Assembly (NCBI RefSeq): GCF_036880965.1
Contig: NZ_JBAJMV010000001.1
Coordinates: 682,001-746,000 of the forward strand
Length of the DNA stretch: 64,000 nucleotides
Reading direction: 5' to 3'
Source of the DNA: JAUASW01 sp036880965
GTDB lineage: Bacteria; Pseudomonadota; Gammaproteobacteria; Burkholderiales; Burkholderiaceae_C
Shown here: positions 63,882 to 64,000 of the stretch, piece by piece
Layout: the number at the start of each line of letters is the position of its first letter
Numbering within the stretch: position 1 is the first letter of the stretch
The notes under the pieces: generated by a model
Database searches by the model: none
Told to the model about the DNA's origin: nothing
Seen by the model: only the letters and a program-made list of their open reading frames with translations
Position numbers and translations under genes: made by a program

Positions 63882-64000
63882 ATGACCCAGATCCGGGAAC
63901 GCACCGTCCTGTTCGCTGACCTTCGAGGCAGCACGGCACTGTTCGAGACCCTGGGCAATGCAGAGGCCACTTCGGTGGTCACTCATACGGTCGGGGTGAT
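63882..64000 (+). CDS. Class III adenylate/guanylate cyclase-like protein (partial, 5' end)
   Basis: Only the first ~39 residues lie in the window. They read MTQIRERTVLFADLRGSTAL and continue FETLGNAEATSVV, matching the start of class III nucleotide cyclase domains (LFADLRGST with the metal-binding Asp). The product, cAMP or cGMP, and any attached domains cannot be told. A TACACT at 63838-63843 may be its -10. Confidence 0.75.
   Translation, partial: MTQIRERTVLFADLRGSTALFETLGNAEATSVVTHTVGV

Overview
The window is GC-rich chromosomal DNA of a betaproteobacterium, most likely in the Burkholderiales. The taxonomic call is inference from gene content (dnaG-rpoD with a Lys/Ala-rich sigma N-terminus, an H-NS/Bph-type histone-like protein, dnaX-ybaB-recR, hrpA/argA) and base composition; no rRNA gene is present to confirm it. 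Genes are packed tightly, with many 4-nt ATGA overlaps.

Layout. (1) 136-9601 is an arsenic-resistance block: a leftward arm arsD-arsA plus an unknown Cys-rich protein, and a rightward arm arsR, two arsenate reductases, an aquaporin-type channel, arsH, a Cys-rich MarR regulator, a GNAT-flavoprotein fusion (ArsN-like plus ArsO-like) and an MFS exporter. No ArsB/Acr3 permease lies inside the window, although ArsA normally energises one. (2) 9551-22485 is a ten-gene leftward operon: two tldD-pmbA pairs (both TldDs carry Tat-type signal peptides), DUF4159, a MoxR AAA+ ATPase, DUF58, and three membrane proteins (BatA-like, DUF4175-like and one unassigned). This is the most intriguing system here. 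(3) 22720-28740 holds a small oxidoreductase-like protein, a subclass B3 metallo-beta-lactamase, and a YtrA/GntR-controlled ABC operon in which one ATPase is fused to an acyltransferase-3 membrane domain. (4) 28753-33016 is an RND pump and its adaptor.

(5) 33098-44154 is mostly housekeeping: rnhA, a methyltransferase, gloB, an MltD-like transglycosylase, a MAPEG protein, recR-ybaB-dnaX, a SEC-C/TPR/OGT/methyltransferase fusion, purM and a SirB-like protein. (6) 44196-49004 has the SRP RNA, a His-rich lipoprotein and a pair of HDOD signalling proteins, one with an intact Ser/Thr kinase and one with a pseudokinase. (7) 49068-56272 carries hrpA, argA, yggX, an iron-binding protein behind a Fur-like box, and an H-NS family protein. 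(8) 56486-64000 carries a GGDEF/EAL protein, dnaG, rpoD with a long structured leader and an unusual repeat/inverted-repeat element over its stop codon, and the start of a class III cyclase gene.

Functionally the window joins metal(loid) and drug defence (ars, RND, MBL, ABC) to envelope work (TldD/MoxR operon, transglycosylase, lipoproteins) and to core replication and transcription genes. All coordinates and motifs were read directly from the sequence. Family names come from recognised motifs, and functional links between neighbours are inference.
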